Shown here: piece after piece, positions 50,944-60,100 of the stretch
Layout of the letters: every line of letters begins with the position of its first letter
Numbering within the stretch: position 1 is the first letter of the stretch
DNA from: an uncultured Blautia sp.
GTDB taxonomy: Bacteria; Bacillota; Clostridia; Lachnospirales; Lachnospiraceae
NCBI GenBank assembly: GCA_900541985.1
Contig: UQLX01000007.1
Span: 27,507 to 91,506 of the forward strand
Reading direction: 5' to 3'
Length of the DNA stretch: 64,000 nt
Program-made: the position numbers and the translations under genes
The notes under the pieces: generated by a model
Database searches by the model: none
What the model was told of the DNA's origin: nothing
What the model saw: the letters and a program-made list of their open reading frames with translations, nothing else

Positions 50944-52461
50944 TCACATCCAGAATTTCTTCTCAAACGCTCTGTAGGACAGGGCCTCTGCTATATGCTG
51001 CTTTCCGATGATCTCCGAACAGTCCATATCCGCAATTGTCCTTGCCACCTTCAGGATTCTGTGATAAGCTCTGGCGCTGAATCCCATATGGTTGAATGCC
51101 TTTTCCAGAAGAGACCTTCCCTGTGTGTCTGTCTGGCAGAAATGTTCAATTTCCTTTCCGGACAGCTCTCCGTTAAATTGAATATGTTCTTTTTTATAGC
51201 GGCGACACTGAATCTCATGTGTTCTCTCTACTCTTTTGCGGACAGTCTCTGAACATTCTCCTTCTTTTTCGTTCAGGCTGGAAAAACTCACAGGTTCCGC
51301 CTCTGCACACAGATCCAGACGATCAAGCAGCGGCTGGCTCAGCCGGTTCAGGTATCTGGTCACCTCTCCGGATGAACATCTGCATTTATTCATATCCGGA
51401 TAATATCCGCAGGGACACGGATTCATGGCCGCACACAGGATAAATTCTGCCGGAAAAGTATAAGTTCCGTTTACCCTGGATATTCGTATCACACGATCCT
51501 CCAGAGGCTGACGCAAAATTTCCAGGCTTCTTCTGGAAAATTCTGGCATCTCATCCAGAAACAGAACACCTCTGTGCGCCAGTGTAATCTCTCCGGGTCT
51601 GGGATTATAACCGCCTCCGGCCAGAGCCTGTGCCGAACTGGTATGATGGGGACTGCGAAAAGGCCTCTGGCGTACCAGAGGATCCGAGTCTGACAGAAGT
51701 CCTGCAATACTGTAGATCTTGGTAAGTTCCAGACTTTCCTCAAAGGTCAGAGGAGGCATGATCCCAGGTATCCTTCTTGCAACCATGGTCTTTCCGGCTC
51801 CCGGAGGTCCGATCATCAGAAGATTGTGAAAACCGCTTACTGAAATCTCTACTGCCCTTCTCAGGGATTTTTGTCCCCGGATATCACTGAAATCCGAAAA
51901 ATCCTGTTCCATTGTCTCTGAAGAGGGGCTCTCTGTTCTGTGGTAAGTATCCGGTGCTTTCAGAAAACAGATCAGTTCCTGAAGATTTCTGACACCGATC
52001 ACCTTCATGTCGGAAATGAGACCCGCTTCCTTCATATTTCCCTCCGGGACAATACAAAAACGACATTTTTCTTCTCTTGCCCGGATCACAATGGGCAGGA
52101 TTCCCGGTATCGCATGAATTTCTCCATTAAGACTCAGTTCTCCTGCAAGCATCACTCCCTGCAGTCTTTCCGGCTCAAGGATCCCGGCAGCCGCAAGCAC
52201 TGCAGCCGCCACCGGAATATCAAATCCGGCTCCCTGTTTTTTTATATCTGCCGGGGAAAAATTTACTGTGATGCGTTTGGGAGGAAGAGGGATTTTGTTG
52301 TTTTTCAGGGCAGTCCTGACGCGATCCTGCGCCTCTTTTACCTGTGCAGACGGAAATCCTACCATGGTAAAAGAAGGCAGTCCATCACTGACATCTGCCT
52401 CCACCTGAACCGGATGTACGTCCATGCCCAGTATCACAGCAGACAATACAGCTGCAAACAT
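50944..52461 (-). CDS. comM: YifB/ComM family AAA+ ATPase (magnesium-chelatase-like)
   Basis: A 505-residue hexameric helicase-like protein. N-terminal Lon-protease-like domain with FTMVGFPSAQVKEAQDRVRTA, Walker A MIGPPGAGKTM, Walker B GVLFLDEMPEFSRR, sensor AAMNPCPCGYYPD with a cysteine zinc site (CKCSSGE-like: MNKCRCSSGE), and DRLDLCAEAEPV. ComM drives branch migration during integration of transformed DNA. The ATG at 52461 follows AAAGGAGCCATT. First gene of the comM-dprA-topA operon. Confidence 0.94.
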   Translation of the reverse strand: MFAAVLSAVILGMDVHPVQVEADVSDGLPSFTMVGFPSAQVKEAQDRVRTALKNNKIPLPPKRITVNFSPADIKKQGAGFDIPVAAAVLAAAGILEPERLQGVMLAGELSLNGEIHAIPGILPIVIRAREEKCRFCIVPEGNMKEAGLISDMKVIGVRNLQELICFLKAPDTYHRTESPSSETMEQDFSDFSDIRGQKSLRRAVEISVSGFHNLLMIGPPGAGKTMVARRIPGIMPPLTFEESLELTKIYSIAGLLSDSDPLVRQRPFRSPHHTSSAQALAGGGYNPRPGEITLAHRGVLFLDEMPEFSRRSLEILRQPLEDRVIRISRVNGTYTFPAEFILCAAMNPCPCGYYPDMNKCRCSSGEVTRYLNRLSQPLLDRLDLCAEAEPVSFSSLNEKEGECSETVRKRVERTHEIQCRRYKKEHIQFNGELSGKEIEHFCQTDTQGRSLLEKAFNHMGFSARAYHRILKVARTIADMDCSEIIGKQHIAEALSYRAFEKKFWM

Positions 52462-52548
52462 AATGGCTCCTTTCCAAAAAAACGCCTCCCCGAAAGGCAC
52501 CTTTTTCTGAAATTTATTTAATTGATTCAGTTATGATAAATGGAAAAA

Positions 52549-52568
52549 ATACAACAGAACTGTTGTAT
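52549..52568. promoter_or_regulatory. 20-bp perfect palindrome in the comM leader
   Basis: ATACAACAGAACTGTTGTAT has 9-bp arms around a 2-base centre. It lies about 25 bases downstream of the predicted start of transcription. The centre is too small for an RNA hairpin loop without opening pairs, so a DNA operator is more likely. It is not a CIRCE or consensus LexA site. Confidence 0.5.
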
Positions 52569-52600
52569 CAGACAGAAATGAATGTTCTCCGAATGTCTTT

Positions 52601-52629
52601 ATTATAGACCGGGCTCTTTCAAAAAACAA
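52601..52629 (-). promoter_or_regulatory. Promoter for comM-dprA-topA
   Basis: On the minus strand TTGTTT (52624-52629), 17-bp spacer, TATAAT (52601-52606). Confidence 0.7.
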
Positions 52630-52643
52630 GCATGGATTTCTTC

Positions 52644-52675
52644 CAAAAAAAGAGTTCTCATAATCTGAGAACTCT
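52644..52675 (-). terminator. Intrinsic terminator after the YARHG gene
   Basis: Perfect 9-bp stem AGAGTTCTC / GAGAACTCT, 7-base loop, then seven Ts on the minus strand, 18 bases after the stop codon. Confidence 0.9.
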
Positions 52676-52692
52676 GCTGTAACTGATATTTT

Positions 52693-53631
52693 CTAGTTTC
52701 CTGCCGCTTCTTTCAGCATCTGCCATTCATCCAGCTTCTGAATATTGGCGATTTCGTATTCATTAAAAACGGAATCCTGCTGGGCATCAAAGGTTTCCGG
52801 ATCTATTGTTCCCTGATACCAGGATTTGCTGTTAAAATAGTCTGCGATCCTTTGTGTCACAAACTGACGTCCATGACGTGCATAGATTTCATTTTTTGCA
52901 AGCTCCAGCTGCTCTGAAGAATATGCGGCCATCTCATCATCCGTCAGATAACGGCTGTTGCTGTCCGGGAAGAAATAATCTCCCGGCTGTACCGCAGACT
53001 GCTGTTCCTGTTCCGGTACTGCAGTTGGCACAGGGGTCGCTGTCGGATCCGGAACCAGCTGTATCTGCTGTCGGCTCATCACACAATCCACATTGGGATA
53101 AACACCTGAAACCGGCTGACTGGTTGTAATCTTCAGATAAAGCTGTCCATTATCAAAAATCAGATTTCCTGATGATGTATTTCCGGCTGAGTCCTGAAAA
53201 CTAAATTTTGCGGCATTTCCTGCAACCTCAGCAGTTACATCGGCAGTAACTGTCTGGGTCTGATTGCGGTCTGTCTGTGAAAAGCTGAAGGATACGTTAT
53301 CCAGACTGATATTATACACATTGATCGCAGCCGTCCCATCTGTGCTGTACCAGTAATCCCAGAAAGCATCCGGATCAAAGGCGGCTACTACGGCAGGAGC
53401 CGGTGTTGGTGTTGCCGTCGGTCTCGGAGTCGGAGAAGGCGTAGGAGTGGCAGCTGCTGTCGGCGCTGCTGTGGGTCTGTTTTCCAGAGCCTCCATAGCT
53501 TCCTGCTTTTTCTGTTCTTTAATAGCGCTGCGTCGAAATCCCACAAGGAGCAGCGCTGCTGCACTTACCATGATAAAAACAGCAATCAGCACACTCAGCA
53601 GTATCTTCAGTATCTCTCGTTTTCTTCTCAT
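52693..53631 (-). CDS. Membrane-anchored YARHG-domain protein
   Basis: A 312-residue protein with a short basic N-terminus, one transmembrane helix (about 9-32), an extracytoplasmic Thr/Pro/Ala-rich stalk (50-85), a beta-rich middle domain (about 88-190), a second TP-rich linker, and a C-terminal YARHG domain (about 225-312: LTDDEMAAYSSEQLELAKNE, then YARHGRQF). The YARHG domain is an extracellular module of unknown role in Firmicutes lipoproteins and sensors. GAGGTGAAACAGA precedes the ATG. Confidence 0.88.
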   Translation of the reverse strand: MRRKREILKILLSVLIAVFIMVSAAALLLVGFRRSAIKEQKKQEAMEALENRPTAAPTAAATPTPSPTPRPTATPTPAPAVVAAFDPDAFWDYWYSTDGTAAINVYNISLDNVSFSFSQTDRNQTQTVTADVTAEVAGNAAKFSFQDSAGNTSSGNLIFDNGQLYLKITTSQPVSGVYPNVDCVMSRQQIQLVPDPTATPVPTAVPEQEQQSAVQPGDYFFPDSNSRYLTDDEMAAYSSEQLELAKNEIYARHGRQFVTQRIADYFNSKSWYQGTIDPETFDAQQDSVFNEYEIANIQKLDEWQMLKEAAGN

Positions 53632-53673
53632 TCTGTTTCACCTCTGTATAATCGTACCCTTTTTATACCGCTT

Positions 53674-55089
53674 TTATTCTTTGCCGCTCCAGCAGTAGGT
53701 ACAGAGCTTGCAGGGTTCAATATCAATAGAAGCTACAAGATCATCCAGGCGGTGATATTTCAGGGTCGTAAAATTCAGTTCTTTGCGGATATCCTCCAAC
53801 ATTCCTTTATAATTAGCAGAATCCGGATTTGCATAGTCTGCAAGAACCTTTGCATCTACATTGTCACCCTCCCGCTTAGCGATCACTCTTCGTGTGATCA
53901 GATCCATCTCTGATTTTGAGCGGGAAAAATTCAGATATTTACACCCATAAAGCAGCGGTGGGCATGCCGGTCGGATATGGACCTCTTTTGCGCCATTGCT
54001 GTAAAGAAAATCAGATGTCTCGCGAAGCTGGGTTCCCCTTACAATAGAATCATCGATCATAAGAAGACTTTTTCCCTTGATCAGCTTATGAACCGGGATC
54101 AGCTTCATTCTGGCAATGAGGTTTCTCTGACTCTGCTGCGTAGGCATAAAGGACCGCGGCCAGGTTGGTGTATATTTAATAAATGGACGGGCAAAGGGAA
54201 CTCCGGAACGATTGGCATAGCCAATGGCATGCGCAATTCCTGAATCCGGAACGCCGGCGACAATGTCCGGCTTCACTTCCCCAAAGTCTCGTTCTGCCAG
54301 CATATCACCGCATTTATAACGCATTTCTTCTACATTGACACCTTCATAAGTAGATGTCGGGTAACCATAGTATACCCAGAGGAAAGAACAGATACGCATT
54401 TTTTCTCCGGGTTTCTGAAGAGATTCAATTCCTTCCGGTGTAACGAATACGATCTCTCCCGGTCCTAATGCTTTTTCATCTTCATATCCCAGATTAATAT
54501 ATGCATGGCTCTCAAAGGATACACAGCGGGCGCCATCCTTCTTTCCTATGATCAATGGGGTTCTTCCCAAACGGTCTCTTGCTGCAAAAAGTCCTTTCGG
54601 TGTCAGAATCAGCATGGTCATAGAGCCATCGATCATCTCCTGTGCATAACGGATTCCTTCTACTATCGTAGCTTTCTGGTTGATCAGGGATGCCACCATT
54701 TCTGTAGGGTTTACATTTCCGCCGCTCATTTCCAGAAAATGAGTGCTTCCATTTTTAAAGGAATGTTCTATCAGTTCTTCCATGTTATTGATCTTACCTA
54801 CGGTAGTAATGGCAAAATTACCCAGGTGGGAGCGCACCAGAAGAGGCTGCGGCTCATTGTCTGAAATACAGCCGATTCCCAGATTTCCCTGAAGCTCTGA
54901 TACATCCCTGTCAAACTTTGTACGGAACGGGGAATTCTCGATATTATGAATGGCTCTGTCAAATCCCTTTGCCGGATCATAAACAGCCATGCCTCCCCTT
55001 CTTGTACCCAGATGAGAATGATAATCAATTCCGAAAAACAAGTCCAGCACACAGCTGGATTTTGAAGCTACTCCAAAAATTCCGCCCAT
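53674..55089 (-). CDS. Amidophosphoribosyltransferase-like (PurF family) protein lacking the catalytic Cys2
   Basis: A 471-residue protein of the PurF family: N-terminal Ntn-glutaminase-like domain (about 1-235) and C-terminal phosphoribosyltransferase domain with the PRPP motif LLMIDDSIVRGTQLRE. True PurF needs Cys at position 2 as the N-terminal nucleophile (MCGI...). Here the start is MGGIFGVASKS, so residue 2 is Gly and glutamine hydrolysis is unlikely by the normal route. It ends CKLCTYCWSGKE, with a CxxC pair. The start is fixed by AAGGAGAGAACAGAATT. It may use ammonia, need a partner, or be a paralogue with another role. Confidence 0.88.
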   Translation of the reverse strand: MGGIFGVASKSSCVLDLFFGIDYHSHLGTRRGGMAVYDPAKGFDRAIHNIENSPFRTKFDRDVSELQGNLGIGCISDNEPQPLLVRSHLGNFAITTVGKINNMEELIEHSFKNGSTHFLEMSGGNVNPTEMVASLINQKATIVEGIRYAQEMIDGSMTMLILTPKGLFAARDRLGRTPLIIGKKDGARCVSFESHAYINLGYEDEKALGPGEIVFVTPEGIESLQKPGEKMRICSFLWVYYGYPTSTYEGVNVEEMRYKCGDMLAERDFGEVKPDIVAGVPDSGIAHAIGYANRSGVPFARPFIKYTPTWPRSFMPTQQSQRNLIARMKLIPVHKLIKGKSLLMIDDSIVRGTQLRETSDFLYSNGAKEVHIRPACPPLLYGCKYLNFSRSKSEMDLITRRVIAKREGDNVDAKVLADYANPDSANYKGMLEDIRKELNFTTLKYHRLDDLVASIDIEPCKLCTYCWSGKE

Positions 55090-55172
55090 AATTCTGTTCT
55101 CTCCTTATTATGTTTTTTTCGTAAACGTGAAGCTGGTTACCAGTTTGATCTTCCGTATTCATTGCAAGCATC

Positions 55173-55201
55173 ATTATATAAAAACAGTTAAAATAAGTAA
55201 A
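55173..55201 (-). promoter_or_regulatory. Promoter for the PurF-like gene
   Basis: On the minus strand TTTACT (55196-55201), 17-bp spacer, TATAAT (55173-55178). The leader of about 75 bases contains the small palindrome CTGGTTACCAG but no riboswitch was recognised. Confidence 0.6.
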
Positions 55202-55205
55202 GACT

Positions 55206-57161
55206 TTATTTTGTTTCTTTTATCGTACCTTTTCGATAAGCATCCAGAAGACTGGTCAGCTCCCGGATCCTCTCTCTGAGCGCACGGCCATTATCCGTAT
55301 CTCCTACCAGCCTTCTTTTGGAGCTGTAATGTACCGCCCTCTGACTGGATATGATATCATTTCCCTTGGAAACCGCCTCTTCCGCAGAAGTAAAGGGTTC
55401 GTGAGCGGCAAGAAACAGTCCATACGAATTATAGATCAGTGTATAGCCTGCAATTCCGGTCACTTTCTGATATGCGATGCAAAGGCCTCCGTCAATTACA
55501 ATGATCTTTCCGCCGCATTTTACCGGGCTTTCTCCCTCGCTCTGGTGAACCGGAACATGCCCATTGATCACATGGCTTTCTGAAGGATCCAGTCCGAACT
55601 CGCGGAGCATACCGTCCACCACTGTTTCATTTTCCAGCAGGCGATAGTAAGCACCTTTTTTTTCCATGTGGGTTTCTTTATCTTCTATAAAGTATCTTTC
55701 AAAGGTAGTCATTTTATCTTTTCCGAAAAGCGGCGAATTCGGACCTGCCCAGATATACCAGAGAATATCTCTGCCTTTTTCCTGTTCCTCCTGATCCACA
55801 GCAAAAAAAGCTCTTCTTACATACCTCTCCAGAACATCATACAGCGCCCGGCTCTTGTATTTTTCTCCGTAAACCTCGACTTCTTTCAGGCTTCCATCCT
55901 CATTCAGAGGAATGCAGCCGTGGAAAAGAAGATTATTGTTGTAAATCTTATAAAGTCCGCCCCGATCCAGAAGAAAACGCATGTGATTCTGCAGTTTCTC
56001 ACAGTTTCTGAATGCAGTCTCCAGACGCTCCATCACCCCCTGCTCTCCTTCTGTCAGGTCATATGGATGTTCCCAGTCAACAGTGGGAAAATTTGTATCC
56101 TTCAGAGGATACTCTTTTCCATCCGGCATAGTGATCGTACCCTTGTCCGGATTGATCCTATGGAGAAGGCAGCGGTTTTCCATCTGAAATTCCTTTCGCT
56201 TCATAAGAAGCTGGCCCTCCAGCTTAAACTGGATTATGGAAATGGCCTTATGCATCTTACGGCTCAGCTCTTTTTCCAGAACATTGTAGTCTGAGCTTCC
56301 TTTGATCTCAAAAACCTGGCAGGGATCATCCTGATAGGTTTCCAGAGCAAAAGTTGCCAAGGGGAGCAGATTAATGCCGTATCCATCCTCCAGAATATCC
56401 AGATTTCCATATCGTGTGCTGTTGCGGATCACCGTGGCTATGCAGGCTCCCTGTCCCGCTGCCGCCCCCATCCATACAACGTCATGATTTCCCCACTGAA
56501 TATCCAGAGAGTGATACTCCATCAGTCGATCCATGATAAAATGCGGTCCCGGACCTCTGTCAAAAATATCTCCCAGAATATGAAGATGGTCCACAACCAG
56601 TCTCTGGATCAGTTCCGCTAATGCTATGATAAAATTCTCGGCTCTGCGGATCTCTATAATGGTATTTACAATTGAATTGTAATAAGCTTCTTTGTCCAGA
56701 ACCTCTGCTTTTTCTGTGATCAGTTCCTCGATCACATAGGCGTAATCATGTGGAAGGGCTTTTCTGACCTTAGACCTTGTATATTTGGAAGCAGTGGTTT
56801 TGCAGACCTCGATCAGACGGTACAAAGTAATCTTATACCAGTTTTTCATATCGTCTTCCGTCTTTTTTACCAGTCTGATCTTTTCTCTTGGATAATAGAT
56901 CAGAGTCGCCAGATCACGCTTGTCATGATTGCTGAGCGTATGGCCGAACACATCATCAATCTTTTTTCTTACAGCGCCTGAACCATTCCGGAGCACATGA
57001 GAAAAAGCCTCATATTCTCCGTGAAGATCCGACATAAAGTGTTCGGTTCCCTTTGGAAGGTTCAGAATGGACTGAAGATTGATGATCTCTGTTGATGCCT
57101 TTCCAATAGTCGGATAGAGTTCTGCCAGTCTCTGCAAATAACGAAGTTCTTCTTTTTTCAT
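55206..57161 (-). CDS. fbp: Fructose-1,6-bisphosphatase, class III
   Basis: A 651-residue Firmicutes-type FBPase of the calcineurin-like phosphoesterase fold. Metal-site motifs are FMSDLHGEYEAFSHVLRNG, HILGDIFDRGPGP and IQWGNHDVVWMGAAAG, with VINGHVPVHQSEGE and IVIDGGLCIAYQ near the C-terminus. It hydrolyses fructose-1,6-bisphosphate to fructose-6-phosphate in gluconeogenesis. AAAGGAGAGATT precedes the ATG. It follows polC by 11 bases. Confidence 0.96.
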   Translation of the reverse strand: MKKEELRYLQRLAELYPTIGKASTEIINLQSILNLPKGTEHFMSDLHGEYEAFSHVLRNGSGAVRKKIDDVFGHTLSNHDKRDLATLIYYPREKIRLVKKTEDDMKNWYKITLYRLIEVCKTTASKYTRSKVRKALPHDYAYVIEELITEKAEVLDKEAYYNSIVNTIIEIRRAENFIIALAELIQRLVVDHLHILGDIFDRGPGPHFIMDRLMEYHSLDIQWGNHDVVWMGAAAGQGACIATVIRNSTRYGNLDILEDGYGINLLPLATFALETYQDDPCQVFEIKGSSDYNVLEKELSRKMHKAISIIQFKLEGQLLMKRKEFQMENRCLLHRINPDKGTITMPDGKEYPLKDTNFPTVDWEHPYDLTEGEQGVMERLETAFRNCEKLQNHMRFLLDRGGLYKIYNNNLLFHGCIPLNEDGSLKEVEVYGEKYKSRALYDVLERYVRRAFFAVDQEEQEKGRDILWYIWAGPNSPLFGKDKMTTFERYFIEDKETHMEKKGAYYRLLENETVVDGMLREFGLDPSESHVINGHVPVHQSEGESPVKCGGKIIVIDGGLCIAYQKVTGIAGYTLIYNSYGLFLAAHEPFTSAEEAVSKGNDIISSQRAVHYSSKRRLVGDTDNGRALRERIRELTSLLDAYRKGTIKETK

Positions 57162-57172
57162 AATCTCTCCTT

Positions 57173-60100
57173 TCAGACCACCACATCAAACAGGGAAAAC
57201 TGATTTGACTGGGGAATATCTCCAAAAAGCCCCAGGTCATCCATCAGGTCGATGACCGTCTTACTGACCTTTGTCCTGTCACGAAAATCATCCTTTGACA
57301 GAAACCGTCCTTCTTTTGCCGCCTGTACGACAGCCTCCGCAGCCTTATCTCCCATTCCGTCAATACTGTTCAGCGGTGGGAGCAGCTTCCCGTCAATGAT
57401 CTGGAACCGGCTGGCATGGGATTTATAGATATCAATAGGAAGAAATTCAAATCCTCTGGCATACATTTCCTGTACGATACGCATATCACGGATAGAGTCC
57501 TGTTCTTTTTTGGATGCCTCATCTCCTTTTTTGCGAAGCTCTGCCAGGTAATATTCCAGTCGGTCACGTCCCATACACATTGTCTCATAAGAAAAAGCCG
57601 TGGCGCGGATACTGAAAAATGCTGCGTAATAAGCCAGAGGGATAAACACCTTAAACCACGCAATACGCCATGCCATCATGACATAAGCGGCCGCATGAGC
57701 CTTCGGGAACATATATTTGATCTTTTTGCAGGACCAGATATACCATTCCGGAACATTATGTTCTCTCATGGTTGCCTCCCACTCCTCACGAAGCCCTTTT
57801 CCCTTACGGACACTTTCCATAATGGTAAAGGCAAGGCTGCTCTCCACTCCCATACTGATCAGATAGATCATGATATCATCTCGCGTACAGATTGCCGTGG
57901 AAATAGTTGCCTTTCCCTCCTGAATAAGAGTCTGGGCATTTCCAAGCCATACGTCCGTACCATGGGCAAGACCTGCGATCCTGACAAGGTCGGAAAAGTA
58001 TTTCGGCTGCGTATCGATCAGCATCTGCATGGCGAAGTCCGTACCAAACTCCGGAACACCCAGACATCCCAGTTTACAGCCTCCAATATCATCCGGGGAG
58101 ATTCCCAGAGCTTTGGTACTTGCAAACAGGGACATTACCTCTTTGCTGTCCAGCGGTACTTCCTTGGCATCCTTGCCGGTAAGGTCCTCCAGCATACGGA
58201 TCATGGTCGGATCATCGTGTCCAAGGATATCAAGCTTCAAAAGGTTTCCGTCAATGGAGTGGTAATCAAAGTGCGTTGTTATGATATCACTGTTTTCATC
58301 ATTTGCCGGATGCTGAACAGGAGTGAATTTCTCAATCTCCTCTCCTTTGGGAAGAACAATGATTCCTCCGGGATGCTGACCTGTCGTCCTTCTGATCCCG
58401 GTACATCCCTGGACGATCCGGTTGATCTCACAGTAGCGTTTATGCTGTCCGTGCTCCTCAAAATAGTTCTTTACATAGCCGAAGGCCGTCTTTTCCGCCA
58501 ATGTACCAATGGTTCCGGCCTTAAAGGTCTGCCCCTTTCCAAAGATAACCTCTGTATATTTATGGGCATTCGCCTGATATTCCCCGGAAAAGTTCAGGTC
58601 GATATCAGGCTCCTTGTCCCCTTTAAAGCCAAGGAAAGTCTCAAAAGGAATGTCAAATCCCTCTTTTACCATTTTTGTTCCACATTCCGGACATTTTTTA
58701 TCCGGCATGTCACAGCCTGCCATACCACCGAATTTCTTTACCTCCGGTGAATCAAAATCACTGTATTTGCAGTTTGGACAGATATAATGCGGCGGAAGAG
58801 GGTTTACCTCTGTGATACCGGACATCGTCGCTGCCAGGGAGGAACCTACGGATCCACGGGATCCAACCAGATAGCCGTCATCGTTTGATTTCCATACCAG
58901 TTTCTGAGCAATGATATACATGACCGCATATCCATTGGAAATAATGGAGTTCAGCTCCTTTTCCAGTCGTTCCTCCACAATAGACGGAAGATTTTCTCCG
59001 TAGATCTCATGGGCTTTTTTAAAACAGATATCTCTGAGGTCACGGTCGGAGTTCTCGATCACAGGCGGAAATTTATCCGGATGAATAGGAGAAATTTTTT
59101 CTATCATATCAGCAATCTTATTGGTATTTGTAATCACGACCTCCTCGGCCTTTTCACTTCCCAGATAAGAAAATTCCTCCAGCATCTCTTCGGTAGTGCG
59201 AAGATAAAGAGGCGCCTGATCATCGGCATCAGAAAATCCGTTTCCCGCCATAATGATCCTTCGATAAATTTCGTCCTGAGGATCCATAAAATGCACGTCA
59301 CAGGTTGCCACAACCGGTTTTTTAAACTGTTCTCCCAGCTTGACGATCTTTTTGTTGATCTCAATCAGATCCTCTTTTGAACTGACTGCATCATTTTTGT
59401 CACTGGCAATCATAAAAGCATTGTTTCCCAAAGGCTGAATTTCAAGATAATCATAAAAATCAACCAGTCTTGCAATCTCCTGATCCGGCGCATTCCTTAA
59501 AATTGCCTGATAAAGTTCTCCTGCCTCGCAGGCGCTTCCGATCAGAAGTCCTTCTCTGTACTCCAGAAATACACTTTTGGGCACACGGGGCTTTCTTCTG
59601 TAATATTTCAGGTGCGACTGGCTCACCAGCTTATAGAGGTTGATGCGTCCGGTTTCATTTCTGGCAAAAATCACTGCATGGTAGGTCGGAAGCTTTTTGA
59701 TGGTATCTACGGACACATTTCCCTGCTGGTTTAAGGTATCCACATCATAAATATCACGTTCTTTCAGCATTTCCACAAATTTTACAAAAATATCTGCCGT
59801 ACATGCCGCATCGTCAACCGCTCTGTGATGATGCGCCAGGGAAACCCCTACTGCCTTTGCCACAGTATCCAGCTTAAAACGGTTCAGCGCCGGCAAAAGG
59901 AACCGGGCCATGCCAACTGTATCAATATAGGTAAACTCATCGGACAATCCCTGCCTTCTGCAGTTCTCCATAATAAATCCCATGTCAAAATCTGCATTAT
60001 GGGCTACCATTACCGCATCTTTGCTGAATTCCAGAAACTTTGGAAGAATTTCTTCAATTTCCGGCGCATCCATTACCATGGCATCGTTAATACTGGTAAG

